Notes: generated from the letters alone by a model not told the origin. DNA of 23,317 bases from Pleurobrachia bachei (GCA_000695325.1 AVPN01000120.1:2936-26252); one strand, 5' to 3'. Counted from the stretch's first letter, positions 8,738 through 17,954 are shown. Numbers and translations: made by a program.

Positions 8738-9688
8738 ATGGCACTTCTACTTTTACTCCTGATCATCCCCTCTCCCATATCCGGCTTTGTTGGGGGTGTG
8801 GCTCCCCGGGTTGAGCCCTACAACACCCACCTCAACGCCACATCCAACCTCTGTGTCCTATCCTGCCTCGCAGATCTCAATTGTCAAGGTGTCTGGTTCT
8901 CTCACCGTCTCTCAAAATGCCACCTATACACCGAGACTAAAGTGGATTACACGACCAAGTGGGATGAAGATCAGTGGGTGTATCTAACTAGGGAGTGCAT
9001 GGTGTTAACAATCCAGGATATACCCCCTAGATCTGCTGTTCCAGGGGCTAGTTCCCATGGATACTTATACAATAATGCTACAAAAGAGTACCTTCACATA
9101 CATGGTGTCTCAGGTGTTATGTGGTCTACCGAACCCGGAATATGGGAAATTATGTACACGCCAAGAGGAAAAGTTAAGCTCCGTATGGGACAGTATTGTC
9201 TATATGCTACCGGAATGGAATTAAAAAAGTTCGATTGTGATTCAGAACTAGTAGAGCTGAATCCTAGTCGTCGTGTACCGTGTTCCCATGAACTTACCTT
9301 CCAAATCCACGACCAAAACGTGGGGGTTTGTAGGACAGCTCAACTGATGTCAGAGGTAACCAATGGCAACGTTGCTAAAAATAGACAGATCCCAATGGTC
9401 CGGGTTGGAGGGGAGCTGACAGTGGTGTGCCATCGGGGTTACTATAGTAACACGGCCAAGAAATGGAATAGTTATCGGGCGGTCTGCCGGGAGAATCTTC
9501 TCTTTGAGAGGCTTGGTGATTGCGTGGAAGGTATGAAGAAGAGTGACATCACGACGTACGAGATGAAGGAGGGAAATGAGTTTCTGATGGGGAACAGCAT
9601 GTCACCCTCTCATAAACTGCTGCTCATGGCCGCTGTTTTAGTTGGATTAGTTGTGATTGTGCTTGGGGCAAGAGTCCGCACAGAGTGA
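8738..9688 (+). CDS. Intronless type I membrane protein with PAN/apple and sushi domains
   Basis: A single 316-aa open frame. Residues 1-16 form a strong signal peptide (MALLLLLLIIPSPISG). Residues 39-87 match a PAN/apple pattern (C39, C43, C49, C61, C87 with the C-Q-G-V-W-F and C-H-L-Y cores). Residues 100-170 (GYLYNNATKEYLHI, QYCLYATG) may form a beta-trefoil-like domain; this is weak. C198, C230, C250 and C262, with VVCHRGYY between, form a sushi/CCP module. A transmembrane helix spans 293-310 and is followed by a very short tail ARVRTE, so signalling would need a partner or release of the ectodomain. N-glycosylation sequons lie at N33 and N113. The lack of introns contrasts with the neighbouring gene at 7016 and may mean a retrocopy. 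It is a likely cell-surface recognition or adhesion protein; its ligand is unknown. Confidence 0.85.
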   Translation: MALLLLLLIIPSPISGFVGGVAPRVEPYNTHLNATSNLCVLSCLADLNCQGVWFSHRLSKCHLYTETKVDYTTKWDEDQWVYLTRECMVLTIQDIPPRSAVPGASSHGYLYNNATKEYLHIHGVSGVMWSTEPGIWEIMYTPRGKVKLRMGQYCLYATGMELKKFDCDSELVELNPSRRVPCSHELTFQIHDQNVGVCRTAQLMSEVTNGNVAKNRQIPMVRVGGELTVVCHRGYYSNTAKKWNSYRAVCRENLLFERLGDCVEGMKKSDITTYEMKEGNEFLMGNSMSPSHKLLLMAAVLVGLVVIVLGARVRTE

Positions 9689-10018
9689 TACTGACCATGG
9701 TACCATGGTAACGCATTAATATCGCATTCAATTGAGTTTTAACTTACAAATGATGAATGGCTTAATTACAAGCATTTTTCAAATATTATCATTTTATACA
9801 CCTTTAAAAACATTGCACTCCACTGAAAAACAATAGCTCACAACTCCTATCTGTCTCCTACACACACATCTTCTGACTACATCTTCTACAATAGGAATCA
9901 ACCGAAACAAGTAAACAACCAATCAGAACTGGTTATTTTGCTCACATGACTCCAATAGTCGGTTAGTCCCTGGTCATAAAGGACTAAGCCACGGTTCCTC
10001 TAAAATTATATTTACAAG
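9689..10018. other. Intergenic between convergent genes
   Basis: This should hold the 3' UTRs of the plus-strand PAN/sushi gene and the minus-strand LIM gene. A palindrome CCATGGTACCATGG lies just after the first stop codon (about 9697-9710). No other feature is visible. Confidence 0.5.
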
Positions 10019-11177
10019 TTATTTACATCCCTTGTGAACGAAATCTCCGTTCTCCAGAATAATAATTTCGTCATGTTCTTCCTCCTTGAACGGCTGACCT
10101 GCAAACAGTGTGGATTAGCTACTGAGCATGGAGATACATTGGGAAAACAAATGCGTCTGAATCTCTACTTTTGGCTATTCCCAGAAAATTTCCCTGAAAT
10201 TTCAGGGAATAACCGCGTCACTGCAGACTCAGCTGAGATCTCAGGTCTCACATGGAGACTCTCAGGGATAAATAGCCGTGACCTATTATAGGTGTGCCTT
10301 AGATTCAGGCACAACAGTTTCCCCCAACGGGGTACATGACAAGAAAAGGGGGGAGTTCATTTAGGCATCGGGCTAACCGATTAATACTTAAAATCAAGCT
10401 AAGATCCTACACGTACCACACTTTTTGCAGTTCATGCAGGTGTAGTGGTAGTGAACATCCTTGTAGATTAGCCTGTTTCCAATTATGGGCTCCTGGCAGA
10501 CTCCACATTTCTCAACAAAGTTCTTGGTTTGACATCGGTGACACACTGGTCGGTCTAACAGGGAGAGGTGTGTATCATTATGAGTAGTTTTTGTTATATT
10601 CTCACCGTCCTTTAAATTTGTTTCGCGGGCGGGGTGCGCAAAATAGAGTGAAGGGTCTAGCTAGGCAAGGTAGTTTCAATTTTGGTATGGAAATTAGAAA
10701 TAGAACGTTCAAACAATTCACAATAACGTGTTAATTAGCCTTACGTTCGATCATTTATCCCCGGTGTTGGGGTTGGTAATAATTTGTTAATCTCACCGTC
10801 TTTCACGTAGAAAGTCTCCTTGGCATCGACAACCCTGCTACACACACCACAGGTGAAACAGTCCTGATGCCAAAAGTGGTCAAGACCAATCACCCAATGG
10901 TTGGGAATCGTCTCATTACAGGCGTGGCAAATCCTGAAAGTTGAGCATTTGATAACAATTAACATATAACATGGAAAATCAACTTTCATAAAAGACCGAT
11001 AAAAATGAGGCTCAATGATGAATAATCATACTTTTTATTCATGATTGTCGGCCATGAACTCATGAAATCAAATAATTTTACTTCATACAGTATAATTATT
11101 TTATTCTTAATTTGTTCAAAGTCGGGGCGCGGGGAAGGAGGAGATAATGATTTTACTCACTTCGGACCTTCAGACAT
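10019..11177 (-). CDS. Two-LIM-domain protein, complete copy (four exons, 123 aa)
   Basis: Minus-strand exons: 11177-11161 (17 nt, encodes MSEGPK with the next base; donor GTGAGT), 10933-10797 (donor GTGAGA), 10554-10417 (donor GTACGT) and 10098-10019 (ending HKGCK-stop). Acceptors are CTTTCAG, CCTGTTAG and GTTTGCAG. The joined frame is open throughout. LIM1 uses C-H-A-C, H-Q-D-C, C-G-V-C and C-H-R-C; LIM2 uses C-G-V-C, H-Y-T-C, C-K-K-C and a final H-K-G-C. The protein is almost nothing but the two LIM domains, so it is probably a zinc-binding adaptor that scaffolds other proteins in the nucleus or cytoskeleton; I cannot assign a named family. The last exon lies outside the tandem duplication, so only this copy can make the full protein. 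A splice-acceptor-like CCCTTTGTTTAG lies 14 nt before the ATG. Confidence 0.85.
10188..10212. repeat. 20-bp perfect palindrome beside the duplication boundary
   Basis: TTCCCTGAAATTTCAGGGAA (10190-10209) is a perfect palindrome within LIM intron 3, inside a looser foldback GGCTATTCCC/GGGAATAACC. It lies less than 30 bp from the left end of the tandem duplication at 10237. Confidence 0.7.
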
Positions 11178-12158
11178 TGTGTACAGAAACTCTAAACAAA
11201 GGGAAAGCGAGAAACGAGTGACAACGATATATCTGCTAGGCTAGAGGCCGGGGTATTTTTCTCTATTTCTATCTAATATCTATCTCTCTCTCGACTCGAT
11301 GAAAGAATATATCGTCACTTCGAAAGAAGTGAGCTCTGAGAACAGAAAACTGAGGTCAGGAAAAATGCTCCAGCCGGGAACTACCAATAAAATATCCTGG
11401 AATTCATCACAAAGGTTGGATAGTTTTATTGGTCTAAAGTGCAGCTCAGATAGCGGTCAAGCAAAGCAATTTAGGGATAAAATCACATACATACTAGGTA
11501 ATCCGCGTGTATGTCACACTATAGTGCACTAAAGCCTCAGTAATTCAAGCCTTGCCGATTTTATAATATGACAAATCGGATCATGATTAGGTAATGAAAT
11601 TAGCAGACCGCATGATCATGATTGTGGCCACGATTTAGCGGAAATTGTTTAAAAACAATGCGGGCGACTTAATTTGTTGCCCCATAAATTGTGACAATTT
11701 CTTCCAACGTTGCCTGTATTTATACCTTTTACTTCTCTCGTGACGGTGTCAGTACCGGCCTTGTTTCTCTCTCACATATAATTAATAACTCTTCCCCGCC
11801 CAAATTAGCTCGTGGCAAATTAAACTCTTTTCGTCCCTTTCCGGTCTTGGGCTTATAACTGTCGAGAAAAGTGAGACAAAAAGAAGTTTGGAATTGAGAA
11901 AGGGGCCTGATTTGTGGTGGCCTGTTATACGTCAGAGGGATAGTACGTAGGCTGTGTCCCACTTTCGACTTTGCATAAAATACCGTGAGGAAACTTCGCT
12001 AAATTAGCGTCGTACACCGCTGTGGTAGTCACGCGTCTAACACGCTTGTAGTGGAGAAACGATGTCCAAACATTGAAAATAGAGGGAGCCAGACGCTAAG
12101 TCTAAAATCATTCATAGCGAAATCGAGACTTCGACCGTTAGGCCGGAAACGAGAGTTT
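11178..12158. promoter_or_regulatory. LIM gene 5' flank, copy 1 (presumed promoter)
   Basis: About 1 kb upstream of the LIM start codon, nearly identical to 13151-14131. It holds a 10-bp foldback ACCAATAAAA/TTTTATTGGT (about 11385-11434) and palindromic ATGATCATGAT (about 11614). 77-codon open frames occur on both strands (11299-11532 plus, 11729-11962 minus), but they appear in both copies simply because the DNA is identical. No TATA box or defined element was identified. Confidence 0.4.
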
Positions 12159-12201
12159 ACTGTGTTAGGGCTGTGTTAGGGCTATGTTAGGGCTGTGTTA
12201 G
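12159..12201 (+). repeat. 11-bp TTAGGG-like minisatellite at the duplication junction
   Basis: About three to four units of TTAGGGCTGTG or TTAGGGCTATG end the first unit. The array embeds the animal telomere hexamer TTAGGG but with an 11-bp period. Confidence 0.8.
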
Positions 12202-12367
12202 GATCTCAGGTCTCACATGGAGACTCTCAGGGATAAATAGCCGTGACCTATTATAGGTGTGCCTTAGATTCAGGCACAACAGTTTCCCCCAACGGGGTAC
12301 ATGACAAGAAAAGGGGGGAGTTCATTTAGGCATCGCCGATTGGCTAATTATGAATTTTAGTTCGATT

Positions 12368-13150
12368 CTAGGATGTGCATGGTGTCTTTTTGCAGTTCAT
12401 ACAGGTGTAGTGGTAGTGAACATCCTTGTAGATTAGCCTGTTTCCAATTATGGGCTCCTGGCAGACTCCACATTTCTCAACAAAGTTCTTGGTTTGACAT
12501 CGGTGACACACTGGTCGGTCTAACAGGGAGAGGTGTGTATCATTATGAGTAGTTTTTGTTATATTCTCACCGTCCTTTAAATTTGTTTCGCGGGCGGGGT
12601 GCGCAAAATAGAGTGAAGGGTCTAGCTAGGCAAGGTAGTTTCAATTTTGGTATGGAAATTAAAAATAGAACGTTCAAACAATTCACAATAACGTGTTAAT
12701 TAGCCAATGCAAGCTAGTAAATAGGGGCCACAACCCCAACCATTATTAAACAATTCCTTACCGTCTTTCACGTAGAAGGTCTCCTTGGCATCGACGACCC
12801 GGCTACAAACTCCGCAAGTAAAGCAATCCTGATGCCAAAAGTGGTCAAGACCAATCACCCAATGATTAGGAATCGTCTCATTACAGGCGTGACAAATCCT
12901 GAAAGTTAAGGATTTGATAACAATTAACAAATAACATGGAAAATCAACTTTCATAAAAGACCGACAAAAATGAGGCTCAATGATGAATAATCATACTTTT
13001 TATTCACGATTGTCGGTCATGAACCCATGAAATCAAATAATTTTACTTCATACAGTATAATTATTTTATTCTTAATTTGTTCAAAGTCGGGGCGTGGGGA
13101 AGGAGGGCTGAACAAGATAATGATTTTACTCACTTCGGACCTTCAGACAT
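12368..13150 (-). CDS. Truncated LIM gene copy (three exons, about 101 aa)
   Basis: Exons are 13150-13134, 12898-12762 (donor GTAAGG) and 12519-12368. Exons 1 and 2 encode the same residues as the complete copy. Exon 2 differs at about 13 of 137 bases, all silent. Exon 3 is nearly identical until the codons for NCKK, where homology to the other copy stops. The GTACGT donor is missing and the frame reads TPCTS and stops. LIM2 therefore lacks its second zinc-binding half. The product would have one intact LIM domain and half of another. It could act as a competing short isoform or be a decaying copy. The silent-only changes in exon 2 argue that this exon sequence was under selection for much of its history. 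The upstream flank is intact and matches copy 1, so it is probably transcribed. Confidence 0.65.
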
Positions 13151-14131
13151 TGTGTACAGAAACTCTAAACAAAGGGAAAGCGAGAAACGAGTGACAACGA
13201 TATATCTGCTAGGCTAGAGGCCGGGGTATTTTTCTCTATTTCTATCTAATATCTATCTCTCTCTCGACTCGATGAAAGAATATATCGTCACTTCGAAAGA
13301 AGTGAGCTCTGAGAACAGAAAACTGAGGTCAGGAAAAATGCTCCAGCCGGGAACTACCAATAAAATATCCTGGAATTCATCAGAAAGGTTGGATAGTTTT
13401 ATTGGTCTAAAGTGCAGCTCAGATAGCGGTCAAGCAAAGCAATTTAGGGATAAAATCACATACATACTAGGTAATCCGCGTGTATGTCACACTATAGTGC
13501 ACTAAAGCCTCAGTAATTCAAGCCTTGCCGATTTTATAATATGACAAATCGGATCATGATTAGGTAATGAAATTAGCAGACCGCATGATCATGATTGTGG
13601 CCACGATTTAGCGGAAATTGTTTAAAAACAATGCGGGCGACTTAATTTGTTGCCCCATAAATTGTGACAATTTCTTCCAACGTTGCCTGTATTTATACCT
13701 TTTACTTCTCTCGTGACGGTGTCAGTACCGGCCTTGTTTCTCTCTCACATATAATTAATAACTCTTCCCCGCCCAAATTAGCTCGTGGCAAATTAAACTC
13801 TTTTCGTCCCTTTCCGGTCTTGGGCTTATAACTGTCGAGAAAAGTGAGACAAAAAGAAGTTTGGAATTGAGAAAGGGGCCTGATTTGTGGTGGCCTGTTA
13901 TACGTCAGAGGGATAGTACGTAGGCTGTGTCCCACTTTCGACTTTGCATAAAATACCGTGAGGAAACTTCGCTAAATTAGCGTCGTACACCGCTGTGGTA
14001 GTCACGCGTCTAACACGCTTGTAGTGGAGAAACGATGTCCAAACATTGAAAATAGAGGGAGCCAGACGCTAAGTCTAAAATCATTCATAGCGAAATCGAG
14101 ACTTCGACCGTTAGGCCGGAAACGAGAGTTT
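13151..14131. promoter_or_regulatory. LIM gene 5' flank, copy 2 (presumed promoter)
   Basis: Near-identical to 11178-12158. The same acceptor-like CCCTTTGTTTAG ends 14 nt before the start codon at 13150. No separate gene is supported here. Confidence 0.4.
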
Positions 14132-14250
14132 ACTGTGTTAGGGCTGTGTTAGGGCTATGTTAGGGCTGTGTTAGGACTGTGTTAGGACTGTGTTAGGGTT
14201 GTTTTATGCAGCTGTGTGAGGGCTGTGTTAGGGCTGTGTCAGGGCTTTTG
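14132..14250 (+). repeat. Degenerate TTAGGG-like 11-bp minisatellite
   Basis: About eight to ten units around the consensus TTAGGGCTGTG, with variants TTAGGACTGTG, TGAGGGCTGTG and TCAGGGCTTTT. This is the longer version of the array at the internal junction (12159-12201). It marks the right end of the LIM duplication. Confidence 0.85.
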
Positions 14251-14577
14251 TTTGGGTTCGATGTTAGGTAACAACTAACAGGGTTTTATAGACCTGGAGT
14301 CCGCGACCCGAAATAAAGTTTAATAATAATAAAATGAAAACAAGAAATTAGTTGAGTAAAAAAAATTAATAATACTGCCACATGACTGCTTTTCAGAAAT
14401 TATATTTTGAACAACATCAAAAACTCTTTATGTAAAAACAAGGAACACCATTTGAATTTTTCAGATTTCATTTTAAAATCCCGCTGGTTAATCATTAGGA
14501 ACACTCATAATTAATTAACTCACTAATTAATTAATTAACACACTAATTAATTAACACACTAATTAATCATGCTAGTT
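14251..14577. other. No gene; contains an ATTAATTA tandem array
   Basis: At about 14507-14568 the 16-bp unit CACACTAATTAATTAA is repeated about three times. TAATTA cores are the preferred site of many homeodomain proteins, but a simple AT repeat is equally likely. The array lies in the 3' flank of the minus-strand acidic-protein gene. Confidence 0.6.
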
Positions 14578-15796
14578 CTAATAAACATAATTATACTCAT
14601 CATCATACTCATACCATCCCTCTTCCTCCTCCTCTCCCTCCTGTTCATCTCCAAAGTCCCTTACAACAATATCATCAACCGTAACAACATCATACGTTTT
14701 ACCGGCGTGACGGAAGAGAACCCTCTGACTGGTGCTCTGATCGTCAAGATTTGAGGTCTCTGATACATGGTATGCAGGTTTATTTCTAGGTGCAGCGAGT
14801 GGCTTCACCACTTTGGACAGAGACCACGGGGCAGGCTTGGTAGATTGAACAGGTCCTGGTTTGGCAGCAGGAGTCTGGAAGAGGAAGAATGGGGAGGGGG
14901 AATCTTTGAACTCAGAATGTTTCTCATCTTCTTGGTCCCACTCGGCACAGTGATAGTACACTTCAGGCAGGGGCTCACCACAGTATTCCTTCAGTGCATC
15001 TTCTTGGGGTCCGTTCAGAAGGTAGTCAAACTTTCCATTCATAAGGTCATCCAGAACTGGGCTGTTTTTCAGGTACCCTGCGGAGAAGGAGATAAATAGT
15101 CGTTGAACAGATAAATTGAGGAACAGTACAATTCAAAATTATTGTAAAATTCAGTCTAGTAATTACGACTGTAGATTTAATTTGATTGAATTTAAACTTA
15201 CCTTTTTTGAGGAGACGATCAAACTGGTTTTTGATATCCTCCATCTTATTCTCCTTGTTCCTCTTTACTTTAAACGTTTCCACCTGCTCCTCCTCTACGA
15301 GACTCTCTTCAGTAACCTCTTCAGCCTCTTTACTCTCTCCCACGGGCTTAACAGAGCTAGAGAAATATCTAAACTGAGGGTCCAACTCAACCCAAGTGTC
15401 CTGGGGCTCAGTCATCCAGGTCGTAGTATCCTCCTCTCCCTCGAAATACAAGGTCGCTTCCTCTTCCTCAGCCTCCTCACCTGCCACGTACCTCAGATCT
15501 TCCATCTCATACATGGGTCCTTCCCAGGTCCACCTCCCAGTCTCAGAGTTAAACCTCATTTCTCCCTCACCACTCACCTCCCTATCCCAGTTAACCTCCT
15601 CCTCTTCTCCATCCATCATGTCTTGTTCCCACTCATTACAAGGTCTCTCCCGGCCGGTCTCAGTGTCGTAATAAACACAATCTGTTTCGTAACCGTAGTT
15701 AATCGTGGCGTGGTAGTACTGTGGTTGCTGTTCTGATACTAGCTCGGTGTGGGCCAAGAACTGGCATACAGCTAACACAATAGCTTTGGACATCAT
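14578..15796 (-). CDS. Acidic secreted protein, complete (two exons, 364 aa)
   Basis: Minus-strand exon 1 is 15796-15202 (donor GTAAGT) and exon 2 is 15077-14578 (acceptor TCTCCGCAG). The joined frame is open. The ATG at 15796 starts a signal peptide, MMSKAIVLAVCQFLAHTELVS; the frame extends ten codons further upstream but has no earlier ATG. The mature protein is very rich in Glu, Asp and Tyr, with Glu runs near residues 64-67, 108-113 and 346-352 and a Tyr/Asp-rich C-terminus. Two cysteine pairs share a motif: C40-x12-C53-N-E-W-E-Q-D and C231-x10-C242-A-E-W-D-Q-E-D. The motif (D/N)-(T/S)-E-T-G-R occurs at 44-49 and 83-88. A basic stretch KVKRNKENK near 177-185 could be a processing site. 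I do not recognise the family. Acidic secreted proteins often bind calcium or extracellular matrix, but that is inference here. Confidence 0.8.
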
Positions 15797-16538
15797 CGTA
15801 TAGTGTGGAGATAATAAGTTCCTCAAGCTTGCACAAGATATCTAGGGCAAAGAGGAAATGAGAAGACGGGGTGCAAGCTGATGGTGAAGAGCTGAAGAGG
15901 TGATTTAAGGGGTTTGATAATTTGCAAATTGTTTGCATGCTGAGTTAGCATATTTTGCACCATTAGCTCCAAAATTAGAACTGGCAGGAGTTCTAACGAG
16001 CTGCCACTCTTGGCAAAGTTGGTTTTGGATTAAACCCAGCAACAACAAACTTAGTGGGTTTACAAATTCTGATTATAATGTGGTCTCGGAGAATTGTTTA
16101 TAAATAATTGGAGACTAGAAAATGGGGGAACCGGAACATGCTCATGTAAATCCTGAGACCTGATCCTCCACCTGTCCGATGCAATTGCATCGATTCCCGC
16201 GTTCGCCAGGGGACAAGGTCGCCGCGCCGGACGCGTCCGCCGAACGTTCCAAGTCTGGAGTGACGCGCGCGATTGACCGCGCATTTGTAGGGGCGCGCAA
16301 TACATTCAGTGCGCGGCGTCATGAAACGAAACTTAAGATTTTTTCCCTGCGCGCTGTCTTCGCTCAAACTTTCCCAAGATGGCCGTTTTTGCACTTTTTA
16401 ACTTCTACACGGGCGACGTTACGATCGCGATCTGGGTGGTTAATTCACTAAAACGGCTCTAGCCGCCGAACCACCCAACCGTTTTGGCTAATTCAAAGTT
16501 TATCGGATAGACCATGTCAAGGCCTTACCCCAACCCAA
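15348..16538. repeat. Tandem duplication of the acidic-gene 5' half, unit 1
   Basis: Starts TTAACAGAGCTAGAG (15348) and repeats at 16539, offset 1191. It includes the first ~150 codons of the acidic gene and about 740 bp of 5' flank. From about 15721 to 16538 I see one substitution and one 13-bp indel against unit 2, whereas 15348-15720 differs at about 30 positions. Confidence 0.9.
15797..16518 (-). promoter_or_regulatory. 5' flank of the acidic-protein gene (presumed promoter)
   Basis: Upstream of the start, a splice-acceptor-like TTTCCTCTTTGCCCTAG ends 45 nt before the ATG, suggesting a 5' UTR intron or trans-splice site. A TATA-like TTTATAAAT lies near 16097. A CpG-rich block at about 16180-16330 holds many CGCG motifs, and CCAAGATGGCCG near 16374-16385 resembles a YY1 site. 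The imperfect foldback GGGTGGTT/AACCACCC near 16433-16480 is in the same block. All elements are duplicated in unit 2. Assignments are by eye. Confidence 0.4.
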
Positions 16539-16987
16539 TTAACAGAGCTAGAGAAATATCTAAACTGAGGGTCCAACTCAACCCAAGTATCCTGGGGCTC
16601 AGTCATCCAGGCTGTTGTGTCATCCTCACCCTCAAAATATAGGGACGTTTCCTCCTCCTCAGCCTCCTCACTTGCCACGTACCTCAGATCTTCCATCTCG
16701 TACAAGGGTCCCTCCCAGGTCCACCTCCCAGTCTCAGAGTTAAACCTCATTTCTCCCTCACCGCTCACCTCTCTATCCCAGTTAACCTCATCCTCCTCTC
16801 CATCCATCATATCTTGTTCCCACTCGTTACAAGGTTTCTCCCGGCCGGTCTCAGTGTCGTAGTAAACACAATCTGTTTCATAACCATAGTCAATGTTGGC
16901 GTGGTAGTACTGGGGTTGCTGTTCTGATACTAGCTCGGTGTGGGCCAAGAACTGGCATACAGCTAACACGATAGCTTTGGACATCAT
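16517..16987 (-). pseudogene. Truncated copy of the acidic secreted-protein gene (156 aa)
   Basis: The ATG at 16987 starts the same signal peptide as the complete gene. The frame follows it to the codons for YFSSSV, then crosses the duplication boundary (16539) and ends after seven unrelated residues. It lacks the second half of exon 1 and all of exon 2, so the C231/C242 pair is missing. Compared with the complete copy, the mature part differs at about a dozen residues (for example NID for TIN, REKPC for RERPC, GPLY for GPMY), with many silent changes as well, while the signal peptide and upstream flank are almost identical. It may still be transcribed and secreted as a short protein. No donor site was seen before the stop. 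Confidence 0.7.
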
Positions 16988-17716
16988 CGTATAGTGTGGA
17001 GATAATAAGTTCCTCAAGCTTGCACAAGATATCTAGGGCAAAGAGGAAATGAGAAGACGGGGTGCAAGCTGATGGTGAAGAGCTGAAGAGGTGATTTAAG
17101 GGGTTTGATAATTTGCAAATTGTTTGCATGCTGAGTTAGCATATTTTGCACCATTAGCTCCAAAATTAGAACTGGCAGGAGTTCTAACGAGCTGCCACTC
17201 TTGGCAAAGTTGGTTTTGGATTAAACCCAGCAACAACAAACTTAGTGGGTTTACAAATTCTGATTATAATGTGGTCTCGGAGAATTGTTTATAAATAATT
17301 GGAGACTAGAAAATGGGGGAACCGGAACATGCTCATGTAAATCCTGAGACCTGATCCTCCACCTGTCCGATGCAATTGCATCGATTCCCGCGTTCGCCAG
17401 GGGACAAGGTCAGTCCGCCGAACGTTCCAAGTCTGGAGTGACGCGCGCGATTGACCGCGCATTTGTAGGGGCGCGCAATACATTCAGTGCGCGGCGTCAT
17501 GAAACGAAACTTAAGATTTTTTCCCTGCGCGCTGTCTTCGCTCAAACTTTCCCAAGATGGCCGTTTTTGCACTTTTTAACTTCTACACGGGCGACGTTAC
17601 GATCGCGATCTGGGTGGTTAATTCACTAAAACGGCTCTAGCCGCCGAACCACCCAACCGTTTTGGCTAATTCAAAGTTTATCGGATAGACCATGTCAAGG
17701 CCTTACCCCAACCCAA
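16539..17716. repeat. Tandem duplication of the acidic-gene 5' half, unit 2
   Basis: Same orientation as unit 1 and ends at CTTACCCCAACCCA, directly before CCCTAA-like sequence. It lacks 13 bp (after GGGGACAAGGTC near 17410) that are present in unit 1 at about 16219. Confidence 0.9.
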
Positions 17717-17740
17717 ACCCCAGCCCTAACCCTAAAAATT
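17703..17740 (-). repeat. Short CCCTAA telomere-like tract
   Basis: TTACCCCAACCCAAACCCCAGCCCTAACCCTAAAAA contains two exact CCCTAA hexamers and several near matches. It ends the acidic-gene duplication just as TTAGGG-like repeats end the LIM duplication, but in the opposite orientation. A T-run followed by CAG (about 17738-17749) resembles an acceptor, 200 bp before the next start codon. Confidence 0.65.
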
Positions 17741-17954
17741 TTTTTTCAGCATCGGCACAACCACCCAGATTTTAACACTGGCCCTTCTACACACAAGCGA
17801 TTTAGACTAAATCATTTAGTGTTTAGAGAATAGAGACTAGATAGTATATTTACGCTCTAGTTTCAGTCTTCAGAAATTGTGGATCGCGATAATCCAAATA
17901 AACTTTCGAAAAGTTTAGAAACATCTCAATGAACCAACTTTAAAGGAGGATTTC

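Larger units (their letters stand above)
10237..12201. repeat. Tandem segmental duplication of the LIM locus, unit 1
   Basis: The unit begins GATCTCAGGTCTCACATGG (10237) and ends in TTAGGG-like repeats (12201), where the second unit begins with the same bases. It contains LIM exons 1-3 and about 1 kb of 5' flank. By eye, 11041-12201 differs from the second unit by only a few changes. By contrast, about 10740-11040 (exon 2 and intron 1) and 10366-10432 (end of exon 3) are clearly diverged. Confidence 0.9.
12202..14174. repeat. Tandem segmental duplication of the LIM locus, unit 2
   Basis: This is the second unit in the same orientation, offset by 1965 bp at exons 2-3 and by 1973 bp upstream of exon 1; the eight-base difference is a small insertion GGCTGAAC near 13108. 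It carries its own LIM exons 1-3 and 5' flank but no exon 4. Confidence 0.9.

Noticed and set aside
8738-9688. PAN-sushi frame as the last exon of the sushi-lectin gene
   Set aside because: It begins with its own ATG and a strong signal peptide, and no phase-compatible acceptor just upstream was found.
11299-11962. 77-codon frames (11299-11532 plus, 11729-11962 minus), also present at 13272-13505 and 13702-13935
   Set aside because: Their conservation reflects near-identity of the whole duplicated flank. There is no domain or signal peptide, and the region lies in the LIM 5' flank.
15116-15736. 206-codon plus-strand frame and other frames opposite the acidic gene
   Set aside because: They are antisense shadows; the minus strand has a signal peptide, agreeing splice sites and a complete protein.
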